Part shown: in pieces, positions 22,955 through 31,752 of the stretch
How the letters are laid out: every line of letters starts with the position of its first letter
How positions within the stretch are numbered: position 1 is the first letter of the stretch
Source of the DNA: Onchocerca lupi
Taxonomy: Eukaryota > Nematoda > Chromadorea > Rhabditida > Onchocercidae
Assembly (NCBI GenBank): GCA_028564675.1
Contig: JAOVVO010000016.1
Span: 62,001 to 126,000, forward strand
Reading direction: 5' to 3'
Length of the DNA: 64,000 nt
Position numbers and translations under genes: made by a program
Notes under the pieces: generated by a model
Told to the model about the DNA's origin: nothing
Database searches by the model: none
Seen by the model: only the letters and a program-made list of their open reading frames with translations

Positions 22955-24240
22955 CTAGATTTGTTTCATTACGAATTGAGCTGCACGTACTCCAATGAAT
23001 ATTGCTCGCAATTCTAGTCTTGGTATAGTTATACCTTTTGTTGGCGCGATTTGAGATTTAGCGGAAATCAAGAATGTTTCTGTTCCTTGAATTTCACAAT
23101 TTCTTGCATACATAGCTGCAGAATATGCCGCACTTGATGCATCGGTGAAGATATAAGGTTGCATTTGCATTTAAAATTTATGAATCACGGTAATTCAGCA
23201 ACATAATTTGTTGGCCATTTGTTTTGATTTCATATTTCTTTATCCCTTCCATTTCTAGTTTGATCCCAAGACATATTCTTTTTCCATAAGTTTTGAAGAA
23301 GTATCTTGAATTATGTATTATATATATAACACTGTAGGGACTACGAATCGTAATGGCTTGAGAGACTACAAACTGCAAAATTGTTCTTTTAATAAGTTCT
23401 TTCCCAGTTCACGGTTTTAGAGTTATTTAGATAACATCCATATTATGATTCTAATGTTTTCTTTTGACTTACTTCGGCTCGGTCTTGTTCAGTCAATTTC
23501 TTGTCGAACCCATCATCGTTTGAGAAAAATTTGCGCATGTTCATTGCTGCTTCGTTGAAAATTGATTTTATTCCATTGAGTTTTTACAATGCCTCCTCTG
23601 TTCTTTTTAGTATGTCGTTATCGACATAAAGATTCTTCCTGATTTCTAAAGCGGTTTTGCTGTCATGTTTTTCCAAGTGACAGTTGAACGTAGCTGGTAG
23701 TAGAAAAGGAGATGATATCATTCTTATGGAATTCTTCTAAAGCGATTACAAGTTATATCTTCCTCGCTTACTTATCCTCGAATATCTTTTGGCCGAAGAA
23801 ATTCGAGCACAATTTCTTTCAGAAAAGTGTAATTCTATTTTTAAGAATGCCTTTTCTGTATGACTATTACATATTTTTCATTATTCGAAAAGAAGTAGCA
23901 CTCCAACCAAATCAGGAAGTGTTATCGGTCCGCGGCATAACACATCATTCAAACCTTTCATTCCTTTGAGACTGCCAATACATCATAGACAATTTTTAGT
24001 TTTGTTGTCGTTTTACTTGGTGTTATAACTTCACGATGAGATAAATAATAAGCAATACTATCTGATCCATATCAGATCACATTCCTTCAATTATATTGAA
24101 ATTATTTCGTCATTTCGTTGAAGTAACTGTTCATTAGTCTGAAGTCGTTTGAGGCGGCCAACACTAAGCTATAACTATTGCTTAATTTAATTTTTAATTC
24201 TTTCCACGGCCAGCAAACTTCATATCTTCCATTATTTTTG
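22955..24240 (-). pseudogene. Family-A reverse transcriptase-RNase H remnant
   Basis: The RNase H part (22955-23170) retains YIFTDASSAAYSAAMYA and TIPRLELRAIFIGVRAA, with the catalytic Asp in FTDAS intact. The RT part is broken but retains RKNLYVDN, the polymerase active site in the YVDN form also seen in family B. Confidence 0.78.
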
Positions 24241-24249
24241 TAATAACTT

Positions 24250-25060
24250 CTTTAAATTGTTCTAAAGCCGTTTCATCATCATGGGCATTGGGTTGTTCCT
24301 GAATGCCTATCAATTCTAATTTCCAGAATTGATCTATGTCTGGAATAGCAGTTACATTAACCATACATTTTGAAGTGGCTTCAATCGATATAGCATTAGA
24401 AGTGTGGGATTTATTTGTGTATCCATTCCAGCTATTATAGGTCCAATTTTTATAAGGAATTAAGAAAATTCTGATTTTAAAGTTTGAATATTCTCTAACT
24501 GGATAAATTTAAAGAAGTAATCAGCTCCAATAAATATATCAGACTGTCTCCAATAACCATCTAATTGGTCTTGATTTCTTTTAGATGATAATTCATTACT
24601 ATTCCATTTAACTACTTGCAATTTATTTGTCAAGTGGTCAATCTTATTGGCTTCGACTTTTACAATTTCTTCTTTTCCAATTCTTACTCCAGTTTCTGTT
24701 TTGGTCGTAAGATCGGCACCTTATTGCTAAATGAAGTAATATTTATTTCGGCACTTTATTGCCAAATGAAGCAATATTTATTTCCTCTTCTGTTTCTTGT
24801 AATTTTAATCGATTCACCAAATCCTTGGATATAAAGGATAATTGCGAATCGATATCAAAGAATGCCAGGACTTGTTTTTGAAATTCCGGCATTTTTGGAT
24901 TGATTACTTTGCATAAATTTGATCTTGATCTCGACTGTTGATCTTTTTTCTCAATTACTGAATTTGTTAAAGTTGTTGAATTCAATTTCCCTGTGCTTGA
25001 ACCAGCGGTTTGTATGGCATCTTTGTATTTGATACTAGCTGGATCGGTTACGCTCTGCAT
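24250..25060 (-). pseudogene. Family-A protease region remnant
   Basis: Contains VLAFFDIDSQLSFISK, equivalent to the ALFDSGSQLSF aspartic-protease motif of family B; the D-S-G triad is degraded to D-I-D. Followed by a broken linker homologous to 28158-28560. Confidence 0.75.
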
Positions 25061-25074
25061 GCCCGAGCTCCGGC
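25061..25074. repeat. GC-rich hairpin at the edge of the nested insertion
   Basis: GCCCGAGCTCCGGC pairs GCC/GGC and GAG/CTC with one C-C mismatch. It is a GC-rich stem in very AT-rich DNA, exactly where family-A protease homology stops and the inverted-end element begins. Helitrons have GC hairpins near 3' ends, but a clear CTRR terminus was not established. Confidence 0.35.
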
Positions 25075-25484
25075 TAATCTATATAAATAGAAATGTCAAT
25101 GTTTGTTTGCTCAAAATCTTAAACCTCCGTATGTTCCTAAACACGCACATTATCTATATTCAAAATCTTAAATACCGCAAAGTCCTTAACCTATTGCTTT
25201 GAAATTTTGACACAGAGTTGCAGTTGAATACGCGCATCTTTTTAAATATTCATCGATTGATTTCAAATTTTTATATGCGTTGCATTCCAATTGGCAAATG
25301 CTTTTAAATAATTAAGGCGAGCAATCCAAGCTTCTCGTTTGTTTTTTGCTTTGTGAAAAATGTAATTCGTTTATTTTTTGATTTGTGGGGGATTTAGTTG
25401 CGTTGCACCATTTTCGAGGTCAGGATAGTGTATAATCAAATGTTTCGTTCAAGCAATTTAAGGATTATCTCTCTGACTTCTATT

Positions 25485-25640
25485 GTTAGATTGTGTTTTG
25501 AATTGCCTCTTTTCGTAAATTTTACCCATTGATCTAAACCGCACAACTGTAAGGATTTCTCTGAGCTTTGTTGAGCGTGAATGCAAACGCCTATCAAACT
25601 GGGAATTGCAGTCTCTTAAATTGAAATAACATATCCACTG
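25485..25640 (-). pseudogene. Helitron helicase fragment c
   Basis: Direct repeat of 25780-25915 and of the corresponding part of 26360-26500; encodes the degraded FKRLxFPxR...KAQG region of the Pif1-like Helitron helicase on the minus strand. It is followed by a tail segment (25650-25712) that recurs at 26108-26170. Confidence 0.6.
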
Positions 25641-25779
25641 GAATTCCTAATTTCAATAACTTGCGAGAAAAAAAACGATTTTGTAAAAATTTTCCACAAT
25701 GTCGATTAAGCTTCCGAAGGAAAAAAAAGCTTCCAGCTATCTATGGGGGTATGTTTCTGAATTCTAATATTAAATTCTG

Positions 25780-26004
25780 TCTTGAATTGCCTCTTTACGC
25801 ATTGATCTAACTGCGCAATTCAAAGGATTGACCCTGAGCTCTTTTAATCGTGAATGCAAACGTCTGTCGAATTGGGAATTGCAGTCTCTTAAATTGAAAT
25901 GGCATATCCATTGGAATCATAAGAGTGCGCGGACGGAGCTTCGCAAGTTCTCCACCGATTGTTTTAAAATTTTGACACAACCTTTTATTCAAATAGGTCA
26001 TCAT
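25780..26004 (-). pseudogene. Helitron helicase fragment b
   Basis: Reads MIPMDMPFQFKRLQFPIRQT and AFTIKRAQGQSFEL, the C-terminal helicase motif region, truncated on both sides. The upstream part (GGELAKLRPRT) is not helicase-like, marking a junction. Confidence 0.65.
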
Positions 26005-26047
26005 TTTTATATAGATATTCTTACTTTATATTTATATAGATAATCCT

Positions 26048-26243
26048 CTAGAAGCTGCAACAGTTTATCTTGCGCTACTTTAATTTAAATATTTAAATTT
26101 TCTTAATTTCAATAACTTGCGAGAAAAAACAATTTTGTAAAAATTTTGCACAATATCGATTGGGCTTCCGAAAAAGAAATAGCTTTATAATGTTTAGGGT
26201 TAAAATGAAACATAAAATATTTTCAATTTCAAAAACATTAATT
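26048..26243 (-). other. Helitron 3' tail sequence
   Basis: Non-coding segment after the helicase stop. 26108-26170 (AATTTCAATAACTTGCGAG...) is repeated at 25650-25712, so it travels with the helicase 3' end. Confidence 0.45.
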
Positions 26244-26829
26244 TTACAACACTTGTGGGTATACAATATTTTTTGTTGTTCCATTTTCTGTGTAGATATA
26301 GAAACTGTCTGGTTTGCCGACTCTAGAACACGCAAAATATAATTGTCCATGTGAAAAGCAATCGGTCTCTAGATCTAAACCGCATAATTCCAAAGATTGA
26401 CCCTGAGCTTTGTTGATGGTAAATGCAAATGTCAATCGAACTGGGAATCGCAATCTCTTAAACTGAAATGGCATATCCGTTGGAATCATAGGGATGCGGG
26501 GAATAAGGACATCTTCACCTTTGAAAGGTCCTGTCAAGACTGATGCCTCTATAACGTTGCTTATTAATTTTTTTACTGCAAGCCGCGTGCCGTTACAAGG
26601 TTTTGGCTGGTTGATATTTCGCAACATGATAATTGGCACGCAGATTTTCAACTGCAATACGTGCGGTGGCATCCCTGGCAGATCGAGTGATTTCAAAAAT
26701 TCTGTTGGATAATTAACCGCTTCATCTGCTTCCACAACAGTGTCGAAGGATCTATATGTGACCATCTCGCTTTGAATGGTAGATTGTATAAAATTGTTAA
26801 GTTCGTCGACGTGCTGTTCGAGTTCCTCG
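26244..26829 (-). CDS. Helitron Pif1-like helicase, C-terminal fragment
   Basis: About 190 residues, uninterrupted. It has the Helitron signature set: YPTEFLKSL, MPPHVLQLK, LRNINQPKPCNGTRL, IPRIPMIPTDMPFQFKR, TINKAQGQS (residues about 158-166 of the 215-residue frame) and HGQLYFACSRVGKP (about 181-194). These are the last superfamily-1 helicase motifs of Rep/Hel proteins. Walker A/B, the Rep nuclease and the rest of the protein are absent, so it cannot transpose by itself. Its frame begins inside BEL RNase H sequence (entry 26244-26891). Confidence 0.88.
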
Positions 26830-26891
26830 ACGAAACGTGCTGCTCGCACCCCAATGAGTATCGCTAATAACTCTAGTCGAGGTATAGTCAT
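26244..26891 (-). other. Uninterrupted BEL RNase H - Helitron helicase chimeric frame
   Basis: A single 215-codon frame starts in BEL RNase H (TIPRLELLAILIGVRAARFV, the conserved end of the RNase H block) and passes without stop into Helitron helicase (EQHVDELNNFIQ...). The junction is near 26829, where GTCGAGG and GTCGAC motifs lie about 18 bp apart. The reading frame is seen directly; whether a fused protein is made is unknown. Confidence 0.7.
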
Positions 26892-27373
26892 TCCTTTAAT
26901 TGGCGCGATTCGTGATTTAGCGAAGACTAAGAGTGTTTCTGCTCCTTTACTTCTATGACTTCAGAGATACACTGCTGCAGAATATGCCACATTGGAAGCG
27001 TTTGTGAAGACATGGATTTGAATTTGATTTGAGTAGTCTGTTACGAATCGCGGAAGCTCCTTTATGTTTGTTGGCCAGTCAGATATGAGAGAATTCCATA
27101 TTTCAGCATCTTTGTCGCTTATAAGTTGATCCCAGTCATTATTCTTTTTCCACAGATTTTGCAGAAACAATTTAAATCGGATCATTGTAGGGACGAGGAA
27201 TCCCAAGGGGTCATACTGAGAAGTGACAATTAGTTCTTTCCCAGTCCATGGTTTTGTTGTTAACTGGATAGTGTCCCTGACATGATCCCAATTGATGCCA
27301 AGGATTTTCTTTACTTGCATGTTCGCTCGATCTTGTTCGGCAATTTTGGTATTGAAGTCTTCGTCATTCGACA
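26830..27373 (-). pseudogene. Family-B connection and RNase H domain
   Basis: 26961-27320 reads KKILGINWDHVRDTI, YDPLGFLVPTMIRFK and IQIHVFTNASNVAYSAAVY. The first catalytic Asp of RNase H is Asn here (FTNAS against FTDAS in family A). A stop follows, then the frame resumes to TIPRLELLAILIGVRAARF and the Helitron junction. Confidence 0.8.
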
Positions 27374-27380
27374 GGAATTC

Positions 27381-28151
27381 TCAGATATTCATTGCTGCAT
27401 CACCAAAAATGGATTTTGTTTCTTCATATTTCCGTAAGGCTTCTTCTGTATCCATAGCTGATAATATTATGTTGTCCACATAGAGATTCTTCCTGATTTC
27501 TGATGCGAGTTTGGTTCCATTGATTTCGAGATGATGATTGAGCGTCGCTGATAGTAAAAAGGGCGATGATATTACTCCAAAGGGAACTCTTTGAAACAAT
27601 ACCGTTTCAGATTCTTTTCGGTAACTGCGCTATGAATATCCTTTAACCAGAGAAACCTGGTACAATTTCTGTCCGATGGAGAGTTCCAGTTGTAGGAATG
27701 CTTTTTCCACATCGGCAATAATCACATTCTTCATCATTCGGAAGCGTAATAATATTCCTACTAAATCTGGAAGCATGATGGGTCCACGGTAGAGAACTTC
27801 ATTCAAACTCCGTGTACCTTTAAGGTGAGCGGATGCGTCATGGACAATCCTGAGTTTTGTTATAGGTTTGTGTGGAGCTATAACTTCGTGGTGAGGCAAA
27901 TAAGGAATCATACCTATTCGATCCATGTTCGGGTGAACTTCCTCTATTATTTCTGAATGTAATTGATCCCGGATGGTTTTATCGTATTGGTATAGCAATC
28001 GTTCGTCCTCCTGCAGGTGTTTGATTAGTGTTTTTAGTCGACTAAAGCATAAGCCAAAGTTGCTTCCCAACTTGACCTTTGCTTCTTTCCACGGCCAACA
28101 GACTTGGTATCTTCCATTTTGTTTGGAGATGCTTTCCTTGAAATGTCCCAA
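27381..28151 (-). pseudogene. Family-B reverse transcriptase
   Basis: Two frames (27630-28151 and 27381-27599) separated by a frame break. Motifs in order: YLPHHEVIAPHKPITK, LRIVHDASAHLKG, NVIIADVEKAFLQLEL, FQRVPFGVISSPFLLSATL and NLYVDNII (YVDN rather than YVDD). These define BEL/Pao RT. Confidence 0.88.
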
Positions 28152-28157
28152 TGCCTT

Positions 28158-28780
28158 TTAATCGTCTTGGGCGTTAGGTTGCTCTTGAATACCTATGAAT
28201 TCCAATTTCCAGAATTGGTCGATGTCCGAACCGGTGACATTGGCCACACATATTGGTTCGGCTCCGTCTGAATCAGGAATTGGGATCCCAATTATGTATC
28301 CACTTCCTGCTAACATAGGTCCAAGCTTGGTGTGGAGTAAGGAAAATCCGGATTTTAGATTTTGCGCTTTCCCTATTTTGATGAATTTAAAGAAGTGATC
28401 AGTCCCAATGAGTATATCAGGTTGTTTCCAATAACTTTTTCGTCCATCTAGTTGGTCCTGGTCAGTTATGGAGGCTAAATCATGCTCATTTAAGTTAACT
28501 ACTTGTAACTTGTTTGTCAAGTAGTCAACCGTATTGGCTTTAAACCTGAAACTTCTTTTTGTCCTATTCTTGCTGCAATTTCTACTTTGGTTGTGAGACA
28601 TGTCTTTGGTATCTTATTGCCGAATGAAGCAATTTGTATCTCGTCTTCATTTTCTTGAAGATTAAGGCGCTTTGCTAGATTCTTGAATACAAAGGATAAT
28701 TGCGATCCACTGTCAAACAATGCTAGGGATTTTTCTTGAATTTCCGGCGTTTTTGGATTGCTCACGTGATTTCTTTGCAT
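28158..28780 (-). pseudogene. Family-B aspartic protease and linker
   Basis: ALFDSGSQLSFVFKNLA is the retropepsin active site (D-S-G) of BEL/Pao elements, followed by IASFGNKIPK. The overlapping frame 28158-28601 continues with QPDILIGTDHFFKF, the segment preceding RT. A frameshift separates the two. Confidence 0.82.
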
Positions 28781-28849
28781 ATGAGTAAAACTTGCTTGCC
28801 TCCTTGATTCGATCCTCGTGTCATTAAATTGGTCGAGGTTGGCGGATTT

Positions 28850-30237
28850 GCCTTTTGATTGGTTGGTCCGGCATCTTGTACGTCATATTTGGTGTGACAC
28901 AATGCTCTATTATGTAGACCTTTGCAATAGAAACATTTTCGTTTGACCTTATTGCAATCGTTTGTCTCATGTCCTTTAAAGACAGTTGAGGCATGCTTTG
29001 GTTACCCCCAGACGTTCCAATCGTTGTTTGAGGGTGGGATACTCTTAACAATCGACGTCCCAATGTTTTTTGTTACAAAAGATACAGGGTCTCCCTGGTT
29101 TGTAAATTGCAGCTTTTTTTGAATCGGTACCCTCTTTTTGATTTTTTGAACTAGGCTGCTTGATTGCGACCAGGGCTGATGTTTCTCTTCTAGTGTTGTA
29201 TGGAAACTTGTGAGGCTTACCCTCTTCTGAATACTTTGCCTTCCCACTATTAGAGAGTTGATTTCTGGCGACTTCTTGGCTTCTTTCGACCAATTTCCCC
29301 AGGAATGATGGGAGTTTCGCAACCGACCATACCTGCTGTTCCTCCTTTTGTTGGTATACTTTATCCATGATCCAATTCGGCAGTCTCGTCTCAATGATGT
29401 TTTCAATACTAGAATGTTCTAGATTCTCACCAAGGGCTTCCAGCTGTCGAAGTACCCTTTCTATGGTTTCAATCGTAGTCTTCTAATCTCTTTCACTCCT
29501 TTTGATGGACTCTAATTCCTCGTAGAAAGACTTCTTGATGGTAGACGACTTTCCGTATTTATTGATTAGAATTTCTCTCATAACTTCATAATTTTCGGGA
29601 GCGATGTCGTAGCCTCTTACGGCTAGTAAAGCTTCCCCTCGGAGGCAAGAGAGTAAATAATTTAGCTTTTGAATATCTGGAATCCGATGCGTGTGGACTG
29701 CAGCCTCAAAGCCATTCCAAAATTATCTCCATAATCTAGGGTCGCCACTGAATATTGGTAGTGACAATTGAGGTAAATTTACGGTTTGTTGCGCTGTTTG
29801 CGGTGTTTGCTGTGGATCTGGTAATTTTATTTGAGCTCTACCTAATTCTTGAATTATTGCCTCAACATCATCTTGGTGTAATTTTAGAGCCACAACCGTT
29901 TCTCTACCACTATTTAATAAGGTTAAAATACCCTTCTCGTTGATGACCGTCGCATATTTTTCTTCCTCTTCTTTCTTCTTCTGCGGCGGCGAAACTTTCT
30001 GGATGAATTCCAGCCATTTTTCATTGGTCGATTCAATCACGCCAATGTATAGTTCGAGGAGTTTGATTTTCTGATTGATGACTCTTTTTCTCGCCTCGCA
30101 TTGTTTGGTAACCGTTCGTCGAGAAGCGTCAAGTCCAATTCTTTGACTTCTTCGATAAGATGTCCCACCTTCTGTTTTGCCGGTTCTAAGTTTACAATTA
30201 AGCTGTCCAACATGTCCTCGATACGTAGTACCAACAA
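28850..30237 (-). pseudogene. Family-B gag
   Basis: Pieces at 30037-30237, 29723-30040 and 29002-29406 read in order: coiled-coil N-terminus, LPQLSLPIFSGDPRLWR, FWNGFEAAVHTHRIPDIQ with LNYLLSCLRGEALLAV, and a nucleocapsid region with CIFCNKKHWDVDC, a CCHC zinc knuckle. Several frameshifts and stops make it non-functional as it stands. Confidence 0.83.
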
Positions 30238-30239
30238 AT

Positions 30240-30702
30240 TGTCGGGAAGTTTTGTTTTCAGCGCAACCCCAAACTCAAACTTGGGTAATTAAACCGTTTA
30301 GAAAATCTGATAATGCAAGGCACGACAAATACAAGCATTGCATCAATAAACGTAATAATTACAGATATCAAATCAATGACATGGAAAAATTAATTGCAAA
30401 CTACGAATATAAGAAAGGAGTAATAAGAGGATTTTAAGTAACTGAAATGAAATGACCGGGTTGTAGAGACGTCGAAAATGATAGAAGATGGAGGATTGAT
30501 AATGAATACAACTGTTGTGTTAAGGTGAGGCTGAGAAGTTTTTTCTATGGGATACAGCTATGCATTTTTTTATGCGATAGCTGTGCTTGTTAGATTATGG
30601 CATAGATTAGAATTAACAGGAAATGATTAAACATGCAAGAATGTTACTAATCTTCTGCATTACGAGCAAAAAATCATTTTCCGGTGTTCAGTTGTTCTGA
30701 CA
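30240..30702 (-). repeat. 5' LTR of the family-B BEL/Pao element
   Basis: 463 bp. Its minus-strand start TGTCAGAACAACTGAACACC and its end TTCCCGACA match the solo LTR at 61869-62363. It contains exact SL1 at 30274-30295, 34 nt from its 3' end. A putative primer region (TTGGTACTACG) begins within a few bases of the LTR end. Confidence 0.85.
30274..30295 (-). other. SL1: Exact SL1 spliced-leader sequence inside the 5' LTR
   Basis: The complement reads GGTTTAATTAC followed by CCAAGTTTGAG, the 22-nt nematode SL1 with no mismatch. The preceding bases are TCTAAAC (no AG acceptor) and the following are TTTGGG (no GT donor), so it is neither a used trans-splice junction nor an SL RNA gene. Its position fits the start of R. 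Confidence 0.93.
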
Positions 30703-31049
30703 TACACAGTTAATGTTGTTGTAGTTTCTTTACCATCATTTATTAATTTTAAAATATCTTTATCATCGTTGACCATTCCCGCATATTTTTCTTCTTTCTT
30801 TTTTTTGCGGGATTATGACCCTTTGAATCAATTGCAACAAATTTCTGTTGGTGACTTCGAGAGTGCCCAATAGACGCATTATTTTCTCTTTCTTTTCGAT
30901 AAATCTTTTTCTAGTCTCACATTGTTGACATAATTCTTCTTTTGATAACTATTAATCTATTTGCGTGAGATTCAATTTTTTGATCCCAGCAAGAGTTCTC
31001 TGCAATTTCTCCATTGCCGGTTCGACTTTTTGATTAGTCTACTGGTATT
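30703..31049 (-). pseudogene. Family-A gag N-terminal remnant
   Basis: Homologous to family-B gag at 29877-30230 (for example the segment rendered as AAAATATCTTTATCATCGTTGACC on either side of position 30760, shown here only in part as TTTATCATCGTTGACC) but with a collapsed frame. It ends abruptly at the family-B LTR, which marks the nested insertion point. Confidence 0.65.
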
Positions 31050-31068
31050 GTCCCGACCCGTGACACCA
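31050..31068 (-). promoter_or_regulatory. Putative tRNA primer-binding site of family A
   Basis: On the minus strand, six bases after the LTR end (CGACA), the sequence begins TGGTGTCACGGGTCGGGAC. Its complement ends in CCA as a tRNA 3' end does. The specific tRNA is not assigned. Confidence 0.5.
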
Positions 31069-31074
31069 ATAATT

Positions 31075-31752
31075 TGTCGTTATATTTTCTTGCTTGGAGA
31101 AACTGGAGACTGGTTAATTGTATAGACGAATTTGTTGTGTTTATTGTGTGAATTTGCGATAAAGGCTTTGTTATGAAGTAGTTTATTGCCACAACTACGT
31201 TACAATACAATTTATAAATGAATATCGAAGATACAATCGATAGCTTGAATATTTTTTGTTTTGTAGATAGTAGGGGATTTATTTAGGGTTTATTTGGAGT
31301 TTGATAAGGTTTGATGAAGAATCAAAGCTGAGTTGAAACGTGCTGCTTTTGTAGTTGTCGATCAGATTTATATGAGTATTGAAAAAAGGTATTAATGGTA
31401 AAAAATAATGAAAGAAAAATCGCGGGACAAAACCGAATTGAAGAGTTTTATAGATTCAGATGATTTGTTATGGAGATAACATATTCTTTTATAGTGGAGT
31501 TGCTTACAACATTCAATACATGACACCTGGGCGTGATAATAATACCTGGAACATTTACATGACATGAGTCCACGATTTTTTACTGTTGAAGATGAAGTTA
31601 GGGAATCGGAGACAAAAATGAGAGTTAGAAATCACATCGTAACATTCATTTATATTTGTTTTAAATGATGAATCATCGGAATTTTTTTCTACAGTGCAGT
31701 ACTTTGATTATTTGAACATTTTATGCTAAAATTATTCCGGTTTTTTCCGACA
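31075..31752 (-). repeat. 5' LTR of the family-A BEL/Pao element
   Basis: 678 bp, begins (minus strand) TGTCGGAAAAAACC and ends ACGACA, so TGTCG/CGACA terminal inverted repeats are intact. Partner of 20286-20919. Confidence 0.88.

Larger units (their letters stand above)
25072..26047. mobile_element. Segment bounded by the same inverted ends as the MITE at 19767
   Basis: Left TAATCTATATAAATA and right TATTTATATAGATAA are inverted copies and match the ends of 19767-20121; the left flank also shares the AATCTTAAAYCTCCG motif. Inside are two Helitron helicase fragments. It may be a composite of MITE-family ends and Helitron tail sequence. Confidence 0.45.
26830..30702 (-). mobile_element. BEL/Pao LTR retrotransposon, family B, 3'-truncated
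   Basis: Minus-strand element with 5' LTR (30240-30702), gag, protease, RT and most of RNase H. It ends abruptly at the Helitron junction, with no integrase or 3' LTR. It interrupts family A: family-A gag resumes at 30703 to the right and family-A protease at about 25060 to the left. It is better preserved than family A, consistent with a later insertion. Confidence 0.87.
20286..31752 (-). mobile_element. BEL/Pao LTR retrotransposon, family A, decayed and nested
   Basis: Two direct LTRs bracket minus-strand gag, protease, reverse transcriptase, RNase H and integrase-linker remnants. The span is 11.5 kb because about 5.6 kb of other elements (25.07-30.70 kb) lie inside; the original element would be near 6 kb. 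LTR ends are TGTCG...CGACA. All frames are broken and the integrase core is not found. Five-base flanks (ATCGT left, GCCGT right) match 3 of 5, compatible with an old, mutated target duplication. Confidence 0.88.
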
